DNA of 64,000 nucleotides, taken from Streptomyces griseosporeus. GTDB taxonomy: Bacteria > Actinomycetota > Actinomycetes > Streptomycetales > Streptomycetaceae. Below the pieces are notes generated by a model, which saw only the letters and a program-made list of their open reading frames with translations, ran no database searches and was not told the DNA's origin. The stretch is taken from NCBI RefSeq assembly GCF_014656055.1, contig NZ_BNBR01000001.1:496001-560000 (forward strand). The letters are read 5' to 3'. A program made the position numbers and the translations under genes. Shown here in pieces: positions 8,064-17,733 of the stretch. Position 1 is the stretch's first letter. Every line of letters begins with the position of its first letter.

Positions 8064-9542
8064 ATGGGACGGGACGTTCCCGCGCTGGTCTTCACCCGAG
8101 AGGACCGCCGCCGGTACCGGAGCAAGATGCAGCAGTGCCTGGACGCTCTCGCCCAGATGCTGCGCGAGGAGCGGTTCGAGTCCGAACGGCCCCAGGTCGG
8201 CCTGGAGATCGAGCTGAACCTGGTCGACGACCGCGCCGAACCGGCGATGTGCAACGTCGACGTGCTGGAGGCGATCGCGGATCCGGCCTGGTCGACCGAG
8301 CTGGGACGGTTCAACCTGGAGATCAACGTGCCGCCCCGGCGGCTGACGGCCGGCGGGCCCGACGCCTGGGAGCAGGAGATCCGGGCGGCGCTCAACCACG
8401 CGGAGCAGCGCGCCGCGTCGGTGGGCGCCCACCTGATCATGGTCGGGGTCCTGCCCACGCTGCGGCAGGAGAACGTGGGCGCGGCCGCGCTATCCGAGAA
8501 TCCGCGCTACCACCTGCTCAACGACCAGATCTTCGCCGCCCGCGGCGAGGACCTGCACATCGAGATCGACGGCCCCGACCGGCTGCGCACCTACGCGGAC
8601 ACCATCACCCCCGAGGCCGCGTGCACCAGCACGCAGTTCCACCTCCAGGTCTCTCCGGCGGAGTTCGCCGACTACTGGAACGCGGCCCAGGCGATCGCCG
8701 GCGTCCAGGTGGCGCTGGCGGCCAACTCGCCGTTCCTGTTCGGCAAGGAGCTGTGGCACGAGACGCGGATCCCGCTGTTCGAGCAGGCGACCGACACTCG
8801 CCCGGAGGAGATCAAGGTGCAGGGGGTGCGTCCCCGGGTCTGGTTCGGGGAGCGCTGGATCACCAGCGTCTTCGACCTGTTCGAGGAGAACCTGCGTTAC
8901 TTCCCGGCGCTGCTGCCGATCTGCGACGAGCAGGACCCCGCCGAGACGCTGGACCGCGGGGACATCCCCGAACTGGGCGAGCTGACCCTGCACAACGGCA
9001 CCATCTACCGCTGGAACCGTCCCGTGTACGCCGTCACCCACGACACCCCGCACCTGCGGGTGGAGAACCGGGTGCTGCCGGCGGGCCCCACCGTCGCCGA
9101 CACCCTCGCCAACGGCGCCTTCTACTACGGCCTCACCCGCGCCCTGGTCGAGGAGGAACGCCCGGTGTGGTCACGGATGTCGTTCTCCGCGGCCGAGGAC
9201 AACCTGCACAGCGCGGCACGCCACGGGATGGACGCCCCGCTGTACTGGCCGGGCATGGGCGAGGTGCCGGTCCCCGAGCTGGTGCTGCGGCGGCTGCTGC
9301 CGCTGGCCCACCGGGGCCTGGAGCTGTCCGGCATGGACGACGCCTGGCGCGAGCCGCTGCTCGGCGTCATCGAGCAGCGGTGCGTCACCGCGCGCAACGG
9401 CGCCGTCTGGCAGAAGGAGGTGTTCCACCGTCTGCTCGCCGCCGGCCACGGGGGACGGCACGAGGCGCTGCGCCGCATGACGGCGCTGTACACGGACTAC
9501 ATGCACCTCAACGCGCCGGTGCACACCTGGCCCGTCGACTGA
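8064..9542 (+). CDS. Glutamate-cysteine ligase family protein (GCS2)
   Basis: A 492-residue cytoplasmic protein starting at the ATG at 8064 behind GGGAGGGG. It has GCS2-type features: VGLEIELNLVDD near residue 53, LGRFNLEINVPPR near 90, TSTQFHLQVSP near 190, LAANSPFLFGK near 225 and HLRVENRVLPAGP near 330. The family ATP-dependently joins Glu to an amine such as Cys. Since actinomycetes use mycothiol, not glutathione, the true acceptor may be another amine, as for YbdK-type enzymes. It is monocistronic, divergent from the urea transporter operon. Confidence 0.85.
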   Translation: MGRDVPALVFTREDRRRYRSKMQQCLDALAQMLREERFESERPQVGLEIELNLVDDRAEPAMCNVDVLEAIADPAWSTELGRFNLEINVPPRRLTAGGPDAWEQEIRAALNHAEQRAASVGAHLIMVGVLPTLRQENVGAAALSENPRYHLLNDQIFAARGEDLHIEIDGPDRLRTYADTITPEAACTSTQFHLQVSPAEFADYWNAAQAIAGVQVALAANSPFLFGKELWHETRIPLFEQATDTRPEEIKVQGVRPRVWFGERWITSVFDLFEENLRYFPALLPICDEQDPAETLDRGDIPELGELTLHNGTIYRWNRPVYAVTHDTPHLRVENRVLPAGPTVADTLANGAFYYGLTRALVEEERPVWSRMSFSAAEDNLHSAARHGMDAPLYWPGMGEVPVPELVLRRLLPLAHRGLELSGMDDAWREPLLGVIEQRCVTARNGAVWQKEVFHRLLAAGHGGRHEALRRMTALYTDYMHLNAPVHTWPVD

Positions 9543-9599
9543 CCCCGCCCGCGCCGGCCGTGCCGGGCAGGGCGGACGGGGCGTTCGCGCCGGGCGGGG
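9543..9599. terminator. Possible weak terminator between convergent genes
   Basis: CCCCGCCCG at 9543-9551 can pair with CGGGCGGGG at 9591-9599 across a 39-base loop that itself folds. It separates the stops of the ligase gene and the SRPBCC gene, but has no T tract. Confidence 0.3.
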
Positions 9600-9603
9600 C
9601 CGC

Positions 9604-10017
9604 TCAGCCGCCCGCGTTGTCCACGCGCAGCCTGACCTGCTCCTCCAGCCGGCGCAGGCTGCTCTCCAGTGCCTCGGCGACGGCCTGCTCGCCGGGGTCG
9701 TGGTCGTCGTCGAAGAACGACAGGTGCACGGTCACCTCGCTGGCCCCGCTGTCCAGGCCGGCCACCTGCAGCCAGCCCGCGTAGCCGCCCTGCTCGCGGG
9801 TGCCCCACTCCAGGCGCATCTGCTCGCGCCGCGCCCGCAGCAGCGCGGAGGTGTCCTCGTCGGTGCGGTCCGCGTGCACGGTCACGGCCGGCGGATCCTC
9901 GGCGTGTACGTGCAGGGCATGCGGCAGCCAGGCGTCCAGTTGGTCCACCTGGGCGGCCTGGTCGAAGACGTGCTCGGGCTGGGCAGGCATCGTGCGCGAA
10001 CGCTCGTACTCGGTCAT
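9604..10017 (-). CDS. SRPBCC (START-like) domain protein
   Basis: A 137-residue protein from an ATG preceded by GGAAGGG. The pattern is that of SRPBCC polyketide cyclase/dehydrase-like proteins: an N-terminal beta strand YERSRTMPAQPEHVFD, a VDQLDAWLPHAL helix pair, a beta-rich centre (GGYAGWLQV, EVTVHLSFFDDD) and a long C-terminal helix VAEALESSLRRLEEQVR. These bind hydrophobic ligands; the ligand here is unknown. It lies 56 bases downstream of the YihY gene on the same strand and may share its transcript. Confidence 0.75.
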   Translation of the reverse strand: MTEYERSRTMPAQPEHVFDQAAQVDQLDAWLPHALHVHAEDPPAVTVHADRTDEDTSALLRARREQMRLEWGTREQGGYAGWLQVAGLDSGASEVTVHLSFFDDDHDPGEQAVAEALESSLRRLEEQVRLRVDNAGG

Positions 10018-10073
10018 CCCGCACCCTTCCTCGGAATCGGAGTCGCAGGTGTGTCACTGAAGCGGTCACCGGG

Positions 10074-11060
10074 TCACTGGCTCAGCCGCCGCTGGTCCTC
10101 CTCGTCCCACGCGCGCGTGTCGCGCGGCGGCAGATACGGCTCCTCGTGCGGGGACATGCCCCCGGCGATCGCCCGCTGGCGGGCCAGCTCGGCGTCGAAC
10201 TCCAGGCCGAGCAGGATGGCGATGTTGCTGATCCACAGCCACACCAGGAAGACGATGACGCCGGCGAGGGTGCCGTAGGTCTTGTTGTACGAGGCGAAGT
10301 TGGCCACGTACAGCGCGAAGCCGGCCGAGGCGATCAGCCAGATCAGCAGCGCCAGCACACTGCCCGGGGTGATCCACTTGAAGCCGCGGTTCCTCACGTT
10401 GGGTGCGGCCCAGTACAGGATCCCGATCATGATGGTGACAAGGACCACCAGGACCGGCCACTTGGCGATCGCCCAGACCGTCAGGGCCGTGTCGCCGATG
10501 CCCAGCGCGTCGCCCGCCTGCCGGGCGAGAGCGCCGGTGAACACGACGATCAGCGCGCTGGCGACGGCCAGGACGAGCAGGACCACGGTGACGCCGACCC
10601 GGACGGGCAGCACCTTCCACACCGGACGGCCCTCGGGCATGTCGTAGACGGCGTTCGCGGAGCGGATGAACGCCGCGACGTATCCGGAGGCCGACCAGAC
10701 GGCCAGGACGATGCCGACGACCGCCATGAGGGACCCGACCCCGCCGCGGCCCTGGAGCTGCTCGACCGCGTTGGTGATGATGTCCCGGGCCGAGCCGGGG
10801 GTGAGCTTCTTCAGGTTGTCGAGGACCTGGTCAGTCGCCGACTTGCCCGCGATGCCGAGCAGGGAGACCAGCACGAGCAGCGCGGGGAACAGCGACAGCA
10901 CTCCGTAGTAGGTCAGCGCCGCCGCCCGGTCGGTGAGCTCGTCGTCCTTGAACTCCTTGATCGTGCCTTTGAACACCGCCCACCAGGACTGCTTCGACAG
11001 CTGGGTCGGCTCGTCCGGCGGGCGGTGACCGTCGGTGGGTTCCTCTTTATTTCCGGCCAT
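10074..11060 (-). CDS. YihY/virulence factor BrkB family membrane protein
   Basis: A 328-residue protein with about six membrane helices. The N-terminal region has the family signature LTDRAAALTYYGVLSLFPALLVLVSLLG; later come VVGIVLAVWSASGYVAAFIRSANAVY and the C-terminal FLVWLWISNIAILLGLEFDAELAR. Family members were once thought to be RNase BN and are now taken as membrane proteins of uncertain transport function. I placed the start at the ATG at 11060; an upstream GTG at 11093 would add 11 residues without hydrophobic character. The hydrophilic ends face the cytoplasm. Confidence 0.9.
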   Translation of the reverse strand: MAGNKEEPTDGHRPPDEPTQLSKQSWWAVFKGTIKEFKDDELTDRAAALTYYGVLSLFPALLVLVSLLGIAGKSATDQVLDNLKKLTPGSARDIITNAVEQLQGRGGVGSLMAVVGIVLAVWSASGYVAAFIRSANAVYDMPEGRPVWKVLPVRVGVTVVLLVLAVASALIVVFTGALARQAGDALGIGDTALTVWAIAKWPVLVVLVTIMIGILYWAAPNVRNRGFKWITPGSVLALLIWLIASAGFALYVANFASYNKTYGTLAGVIVFLVWLWISNIAILLGLEFDAELARQRAIAGGMSPHEEPYLPPRDTRAWDEEDQRRLSQ

Positions 11061-11114
11061 ACCACCCGGAGTAACCGCGACGGGCCGTGCCATGCCCGCC
11101 GCGGGGTACGGCTG

Positions 11115-12755
<1,641 letters not shown>

Positions 12756-12907
12756 GCGCCCACTCCTCCACACAGGTCACGCACTGAGGTCGTGCATCGG
12801 TTCGCGATCTCATCTTCCCTCCTCCGGGAGGGGATCCCTACCGCGCAGGCCGCTTCGGCACGTTCCCGCCGCCCTTCGGCCGGATGTCCGGCATTAGGGT
12901 GAACGGC

Positions 12908-13411
12908 ATGACGGAGGTGCAGGTGGTGCAGCTGCTGGTGTCGCCTGCCCATCTGCTGGCGGGGCGGCCCTCGGACGGGCTGCCGTCGGTGCCGGACGAG
13001 CGGGTTTCCCGGGTGGCGGTGCGGCGCGGCCTGGGGCTGGTCGGCGACCGGTACTTCGGCCGGCCGGCGCACCGGGACGCGTCGGTCACCCTGATGGCCG
13101 CCGAACTCCTCCCGCTGGACATCGCCGCGTCCGTGGACCTGCGGCACACGCGGCGCAACGTGCTGCTGCGCGGGGTCGACGTGGACGGGCTGGTCGGGGC
13201 GACGGTCTCGCTGGACTGCGGGGAGGGGCCGGTGGAGTTCGCCGTGAACCGGCCTGCCCGGCCGTGCGCCTGGATGGACGTCACCGTCGGCCCGGGCGCG
13301 CAGCGGGCGCTGCGGGGCGGGGGCGGGGTGCGGTGCACGCCGCTGAGCGACGGGGTGCTGGTGGTCGGCCCGGCCGAGTTCCGGGTCGTCGCGGAGAGGG
13401 GCGGGGCGTGA
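12908..13411 (+). CDS. MOSC domain protein
   Basis: A 167-residue protein that is mostly a MOSC (molybdenum cofactor sulfurase C-terminal) domain: GLVGDRYFG near residue 42, ASVTLMAAELL, LRHTRRNVLLRGVDVDGLVG near 80, and the Cys of ARPCAWMD near 117, the conserved sulfur-carrying position. MOSC proteins transfer sulfur or act in Mo-dependent reduction of N-hydroxylated compounds. I chose the ATG at 12908 because AGGGTGA lies just upstream; an ATG at 12884 is possible. It is translationally coupled (GTGA) to a small Cys-rich gene that probably works with it. Confidence 0.85.
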   Translation: MTEVQVVQLLVSPAHLLAGRPSDGLPSVPDERVSRVAVRRGLGLVGDRYFGRPAHRDASVTLMAAELLPLDIAASVDLRHTRRNVLLRGVDVDGLVGATVSLDCGEGPVEFAVNRPARPCAWMDVTVGPGAQRALRGGGGVRCTPLSDGVLVVGPAEFRVVAERGGA

Positions 13412-13734
13412 CCGAGCCGGTGTGGCGGCCCTGGCGGAAGGCGCCGGGCTGGGAGACCGCACTGGACGGGGAAGGGCGACGGGTGTGCGCTGTGTGCCGC
13501 TCGGCCGTCCGGTCGTACACGCACCGGCTGTACGCGGCCGGCTCCCGCTGGTTCGAGCGGTGCGTCGGGCTGACCTGGTGTCCCGGTTGCCGCGTCTACG
13601 GCGGCACGATGGTGCACGTGCCGCGGGAGCGGGTGCTGGCCGACGCGCTCGCCGGGCTGCCGGCCGCGCAGCGGGAGCGGATCGCCCGGTCGGAGGCCCG
13701 GCTGGTGCAGTTCCTCGACCGCCGGGGGACGTGA
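13408..13734 (+). CDS. Small zinc-ribbon-like protein of unknown function
   Basis: A 108-residue protein starting at a GTG that overlaps the MOSC stop. Two Cys pairs, CAVC near residue 30 and CPGC near residue 64, are spaced as in a zinc ribbon, with Arg- and Trp-rich surroundings (RSYTHRLYAAGSRWFERC, LTWCPGCRVYGG). The rest is helical (RERVLADALAGLPAAQRERIARSEARL). No enzyme motif is visible. Coupling to the MOSC gene suggests a shared function. The stop codon lies inside a 16-bp tandem repeat, so its C-terminus may vary between strains. Confidence 0.7.
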   Translation: MTEPVWRPWRKAPGWETALDGEGRRVCAVCRSAVRSYTHRLYAAGSRWFERCVGLTWCPGCRVYGGTMVHVPRERVLADALAGLPAAQRERIARSEARLVQFLDRRGT

Positions 13735-13771
13735 CGGTCGGTGGACGTGACGGTCGGGGGACGTGACCGCC
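13724..13771. repeat. 16-bp tandem repeat, three copies
   Basis: Units begin at 13724, 13740 and 13756 and read GG-G/T-GGACGTGACGGTC, the third with two changes. The first copy contains the stop codon of the small zinc-ribbon-like gene. A 16-base period is not codon-phased, so gain or loss of units would alter only the 3' untranslated region. Confidence 0.85.
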
Positions 13772-13791
13772 GGGGGTCGGGACGGCGGCTC

Positions 13792-14805
13792 TCAGCCGAA
13801 CCGGTCGGGGCCGTCGTCGGCCTGGCCGCGTCCCTGCGGGGCGTCTCCGGCCGTGAGGTGTCCGAGTACCTCGACCAGTTCCTGGCAGGCCAGCTCCACC
13901 GAGCGGCGGGTGTTCTGCTGCTCGGTGATGACGGCGGACAGCAGCAGGGCGGTCAGGGCCATGGAGCCGTTGAAGGCCTGGAGCTTGACCATCACCTCGA
14001 CGTGGGTCAGGCCCCGGAAGGAGCCGGCTCCGTCGGTGGCGGCGATCGTCGCGACGACGGACGTGCACAGGGCGCACAGCATGCTGCCGGCGAGCTGGAA
14101 GCGCAGCGCCGCCCAGATCAGCAGCGGATAGACGAGGTACAGCATGCTGAGGGTGCTGTAAGCGGCGAGCGGCACGAGGAAGCACGTGGTCAGGCCGAGG
14201 ATCAGCGCCTCCGGCCAGCGGGACAGGCGCACCGGCAGCCGGATCCGGTGCAGCAGGATGAGGGTCGGGGTGACGATCAGGACGCCCATGGCGTCGCCCA
14301 CCCACCAGCCCAGCCAGACGGGCCAGAAATCGTCGGAGGCGATCTTGTCGGTGAGGACGAGGAGGCCCGCGCCCGCGGTCGCGCTGATCAGCATGGCGCC
14401 GAGTGCGCCGAGGAACACCAGGGCGAGCCCGTCGCGCAACCGGCTCAGGGAGGGTCGGAAGCCCACGGCGCGCAGCATGAGGAAGGCGCAGACGGGGGCG
14501 GCGGTGCTGCCGAAGACGGTGCCGAGCGCGGCGGGCTGGAGGTCGGTGGTGATCGACAGCATGACGAGGAAGACACCGAGGGCGATGCCGGGCCACACGC
14601 GCAGCCCGAAGTAGAGCAGGGCGGCGACCGCGACGCCGCTGGGCGGCCAGACGGGGGTGAACACCGCGCCCTCGACGACCAGCTCCCTGACCAGTCCGAG
14701 GCGCCCGGCGAGGTAGTAGGCGCCCGCGACGGCCAGCGCCTGGCCCACGAGGACGAGGACGCCCCGCAGGCGCTGATCCCGGCTTGCCTCCACAGCAGCC
14801 ATCAC
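13792..14805 (-). CDS. MASE1 membrane sensor protein
   Basis: A 337-residue protein with about eight membrane helices that form a MASE1 integral-membrane sensory domain: VLVLVGQALAVAGAYYLAG, VFTPVWPPSGVAVAALLYFG (the conserved WPPSG), ALGAMLISATAGA and WVGDAMGVLIVTPTLILL. Usually MASE1 is fused to a kinase or cyclase; here it ends in a short hydrophilic helix (EQQNTRRSVELACQELVEVLGHL) with no output domain. It follows a SpoIIE-type phosphatase gene by 48 bases on the same strand, so that phosphatase is the likely partner, giving a split membrane sensor plus output enzyme. Confidence 0.85.
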   Translation of the reverse strand: MMAAVEASRDQRLRGVLVLVGQALAVAGAYYLAGRLGLVRELVVEGAVFTPVWPPSGVAVAALLYFGLRVWPGIALGVFLVMLSITTDLQPAALGTVFGSTAAPVCAFLMLRAVGFRPSLSRLRDGLALVFLGALGAMLISATAGAGLLVLTDKIASDDFWPVWLGWWVGDAMGVLIVTPTLILLHRIRLPVRLSRWPEALILGLTTCFLVPLAAYSTLSMLYLVYPLLIWAALRFQLAGSMLCALCTSVVATIAATDGAGSFRGLTHVEVMVKLQAFNGSMALTALLLSAVITEQQNTRRSVELACQELVEVLGHLTAGDAPQGRGQADDGPDRFG

Positions 14806-14853
14806 ACACCGGTGGCGCCGGGACGGCGAGGCGAGCGGCCCCGCCGTCCCGCC

Positions 14854-15693
14854 CTATGGCTGAGAGCGCGGCGCGCGCTGCCCGTCGTGGCCGATGACGA
14901 GGACGGCCGCGTCGTCGGCGTGTCCGACGCGCTCGGCGCCCTTGATGACGGCCCCGGCGAGCGCGTCGACGTCGAGGCCGGCCACGGCGGCGACGCCGGC
15001 GAGGCGCACCACCTGGTCCAGGCCCTCGTCGAGATGCATCGACGGCCCTTCCACCACGCCGTCGGTGACCAGGACGAAGACCCCGCCGGTGGTGAGGCCG
15101 TAGCGGGTGACGGGGTAGCGGGCGCCGGGGACGACCCCGAGTGGCGGCCCGCCGTCGTCTTCGGCGATGCCGGAGCGTCCGTCGGCCGTGGCCCACACGC
15201 ACGGTATGTGGCCGGCGCGGGCGCTCTCCAGGACGCCGGTGGCCGGGTCGAGGCGCAGGAAGGTGCAGGTGGCGAAGAGGTCGCTGCCCAGGGAGAGCAG
15301 CAGTTCGTTGGTGCGGGCGAGGAGGTCGCCGGGTTCGCCGGTGACGGAGGCGAGCGCGCGCAGTCCGGCCCGGACCTGGCCCATGAAGGCGGCGGCCTCG
15401 ATGTTGTGGCCCTGTACGTCGCCGATGGACAGCCCGATCCGGCCGTCGGGCAGCCGGAAGGCGTCGTACCAGTCGCCGCCGACGCTGAGGCCGTGCGTGG
15501 CGGGGGTGTACCGCACGGCCAGGTGGAAGCCGTCGGCGGTGGGCAGGTCCCGGGGAAGCATGCCGCGCTGGAGTGCGATGGCCAGCTCGACCTGCGAGCG
15601 CTGCAGCTCGGCACGCTCACGCGCCTGGGCGGTCAGCGCGCCGAGCCTGGCGAGCAGCTCGTCGCCGTCGTCCGGCGGACGCGTGCGGGACAT
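14854..15693 (-). CDS. PP2C/SpoIIE-type protein serine phosphatase
   Basis: A 279-residue soluble protein. After a helical linker (residues 12-45, LLARLGALTAQARERAELQ) comes a complete SpoIIE domain: ALQRGMLPRDLP, SVGGDWYDAFRLPDGRIGLSIGDVQGH with the metal-binding Asp residues, GDLLARTNELLL, ARAGHIPCVWA, VFVLVTDGVVEGP and HADDAAVLVIG. Such enzymes dephosphorylate STAS anti-sigma antagonists. No sensor domain is fused, but the MASE1 membrane gene lies directly downstream, so signal input may come from it. The ATG at 15693 was chosen from the match to homologues; the ribosome binding site is weak. Confidence 0.92.
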   Translation of the reverse strand: MSRTRPPDDGDELLARLGALTAQARERAELQRSQVELAIALQRGMLPRDLPTADGFHLAVRYTPATHGLSVGGDWYDAFRLPDGRIGLSIGDVQGHNIEAAAFMGQVRAGLRALASVTGEPGDLLARTNELLLSLGSDLFATCTFLRLDPATGVLESARAGHIPCVWATADGRSGIAEDDGGPPLGVVPGARYPVTRYGLTTGGVFVLVTDGVVEGPSMHLDEGLDQVVRLAGVAAVAGLDVDALAGAVIKGAERVGHADDAAVLVIGHDGQRAPRSQP

Positions 15694-15830
15694 GGATCAC
15701 TCCGGCAGGACTTGTGCCCGTGGACAGGGCAGGGCCCCGATTTCTGGGCAAAACCCCGGATTATGCTTTGAGAGGATGATAGCCAGGCAAAGGGGCGGAC
15801 CGACATCCGTGCGCGCGGGGCGCCCTGCCC

Positions 15831-16733
15831 TCAGTGCCGTTGCGTGGGCCGTTGCGCCTCGTTGAGGATGCGGCCGCGCTCCAGGAAGCGCACCCCGCGC
15901 TCGCGCAGCACCCGGTCGACCTCGTGCGGCTTGCGGCCGGAGGAGAGCATCCGGGCGGCCTCGGCGACGAGGTCGGCGGGCAACGGCGCGGACAGCGCGG
16001 CCAGGCCGGACGGGCGCGGGGGAACGGCCGGGGAGGAGGGGCGCGCCGGCCAGGCCTCGCTCCGCTTCCCGCGCCGGCCCTTGCGGGTCACCAGCAGATA
16101 GCCGCCCACGAGCCAGCAGCCCGTGAAGATGCCGACGAACTTGACGGCGTCCAGGGCGAGCGGCCCGGTGTAGGTCTTCTCGTCGCCGATCGAGCCCAGC
16201 GGGGCCAGCAGCAGGGTGACGCCGAACCACACCCGCAGGGCGCGCTGCCAGAAGGGCCGCTCGGGCGGGGCCGAGGCGCGCACCGGGACGGAGGCGGGGG
16301 CGGTCCGGGTCGGCGCCTGGGCCGAGGGCTGCGCGACGGCCCGGCGCTGGACACGCCGGGCGACGTCGTTGGCCGGGGTCATCGCGCCGTCGAGGCCGTA
16401 CCTGAACAGGGCGATGTCCCATTCCGCCGCATAGGTGAGGGCGGACTGGGTGTAGTCGCTGCCGGTGAAGAAGATCAGCTGGGCGGTGGAGCCCCGGGGC
16501 CGGGCGCCGACGAAGCGCTGCAGTTCGGGGCGTCCGACCTGGGCGGCCTGGTACTTCACCTGCCCGAGCGCGCCCCGCGCCCGTACGTCCACGCCCGCGT
16601 CGGGGCCGCCGGGCCGCGCGGTGGCGTCGGCGTACCCCCAGTACCGCATCCAGCGGGCCGCGTTGTGCTCGGCCCGCTGCCATGACGAGATCTGCGTCGG
16701 CTGCGGCACAGCCCTGTCCGTCGCACCGCTCAT
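15831..16733 (-). CDS. Membrane-anchored PD-(D/E)XK (Mrr-like) nuclease
   Basis: A 300-residue protein from an ATG behind GGGAGGG. Residues 15-110 form a restriction-endonuclease-like domain: a first helix with Glu (QRAEHNAARWMRYWG), GGPDAGVDV and GQVKYQ, giving the D-X-QXK core, then ELQRFVGA. Residues 170-240 contain two membrane helices (LRVWFGVTLLLAPLG, FVGIFTGCWLVGGYLLV). The tail has a short helical region (VAEAARMLSSGRKPHEVDRVLRERG) like a SHOCT or coiled segment. No modification methylase is nearby, so this is not a classical restriction-modification pair. I infer a membrane-tethered DNA-cleaving or DNA-binding factor; a defence role is possible but unproven. Confidence 0.8.
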   Translation of the reverse strand: MSGATDRAVPQPTQISSWQRAEHNAARWMRYWGYADATARPGGPDAGVDVRARGALGQVKYQAAQVGRPELQRFVGARPRGSTAQLIFFTGSDYTQSALTYAAEWDIALFRYGLDGAMTPANDVARRVQRRAVAQPSAQAPTRTAPASVPVRASAPPERPFWQRALRVWFGVTLLLAPLGSIGDEKTYTGPLALDAVKFVGIFTGCWLVGGYLLVTRKGRRGKRSEAWPARPSSPAVPPRPSGLAALSAPLPADLVAEAARMLSSGRKPHEVDRVLRERGVRFLERGRILNEAQRPTQRH

Positions 16734-16808
16734 GTGGTCCCTCCCCTGCCCCGGTGGCCGGATCATGGTACGGCGCGTCGGCAGTGCTCCCACCAGGCGG
16801 TACGGCGT

Positions 16809-17690
16809 TCAGCACAGCACGCTGAGGGCTCCCGGCAGGACCCTGGCCGTGACCGGCAGGGTGGCGTCGACCTCGCCGTCGGCGCCGTAGGGCAGGGGGC
16901 GGTCGGCCTCGATGCGGATCTCCTTGGCGCGCAGGACGCGCACCTGCGGCCGGCGCACATGGGCGCCGGTGCCCAGCTCGTTCATGAGGGAGAAGAACAG
17001 CCGCCGGGGCGCGTGGGCGATCAGCACGATGTCGAGGAGGCCGTCGTCGACGCGCGCGTCGGGGGCGACGAGGCGGCCGGAGCCGTAGTAGCCGGAGTTG
17101 GCGGCGACCACGGTGTAGCCGTGGTGGAGATGCTCCTCGCCGTCGAGGGTGAGCCGGTAGCGCGCCGGGCGCCAGGTGGTGACGGCGCGCAGGCCGCCGA
17201 GGTAGTAGGAGGCGGCGCCGCGCAGCAGGCGGGCGTTGTTGGCGTGGAGGTTGGCGAGGGCGTCGACGCCGGCGTAGACGCTGCCGAGGACGGCGGTGCG
17301 GTCGTGGACGGCGGAGGTGACCTCGATGGTGTCGACGGGGCGCGGCTCGGCGTGCAGGAGGACGCCGGCCAGCGCCTCCGGTTCGGCGGGCAGGTTCAGG
17401 GCCCGGGCGAAGTCGTTGCCGCGTCCGGCGGGGACGAGGCCGAGCGGTACGCCGGTGCCGCTGAGGGCGCCGCCGATCGCGCCGGCCATGCCGTCGCCGC
17501 CGACGGCGAGCACCACCCGGCCCTGCTCCCCGGCGTCGCGGGCCAGCTGCCGGGCGTGGTCGAGGCTGCGGCTGTAGGCGGTCTCCAGCCCGGCGCCGGC
17601 CTCGCGCAGCAGCCGGGCCACGCCGAGCAGCGCGGCGGCGCCGGCGGACGCCCCCGAGGTGGGGTTGACGACGGCGGTGAACTGTCGCAT
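16809..17690 (-). CDS. Diacylglycerol/lipid kinase family protein
   Basis: A 293-residue protein with the DAGK catalytic fold: start VVNPTSGA, nucleotide loop VLAVGGDGMAGAIGG near residue 60, VPLGLVPAGRGNDFAR near 82, and the beta-sandwich lipid part with GSVYAGVDALANLHANNAR and DDGLLDIVLI. It phosphorylates diacylglycerol or a related lipid with ATP at the membrane. AAAGG lies before the ATG. It follows the flavoenzyme gene by 43 bases on the same strand and they are probably cotranscribed, which argues for a shared role in glycerolipid metabolism. Confidence 0.9.
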   Translation of the reverse strand: MRQFTAVVNPTSGASAGAAALLGVARLLREAGAGLETAYSRSLDHARQLARDAGEQGRVVLAVGGDGMAGAIGGALSGTGVPLGLVPAGRGNDFARALNLPAEPEALAGVLLHAEPRPVDTIEVTSAVHDRTAVLGSVYAGVDALANLHANNARLLRGAASYYLGGLRAVTTWRPARYRLTLDGEEHLHHGYTVVAANSGYYGSGRLVAPDARVDDGLLDIVLIAHAPRRLFFSLMNELGTGAHVRRPQVRVLRAKEIRIEADRPLPYGADGEVDATLPVTARVLPGALSVLC

Positions 17691-17733
17691 GGGTGCTGCC
17701 TTTCGGGACCGGGACGGGGAGGAGGGGTGCGGC

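Noticed and set aside
15831..17690. Restriction-modification system
   Set aside because: The Mrr-like nuclease has no methylase or specificity gene nearby; neighbours are signalling and lipid genes, and the methyltransferases elsewhere are small-molecule types.
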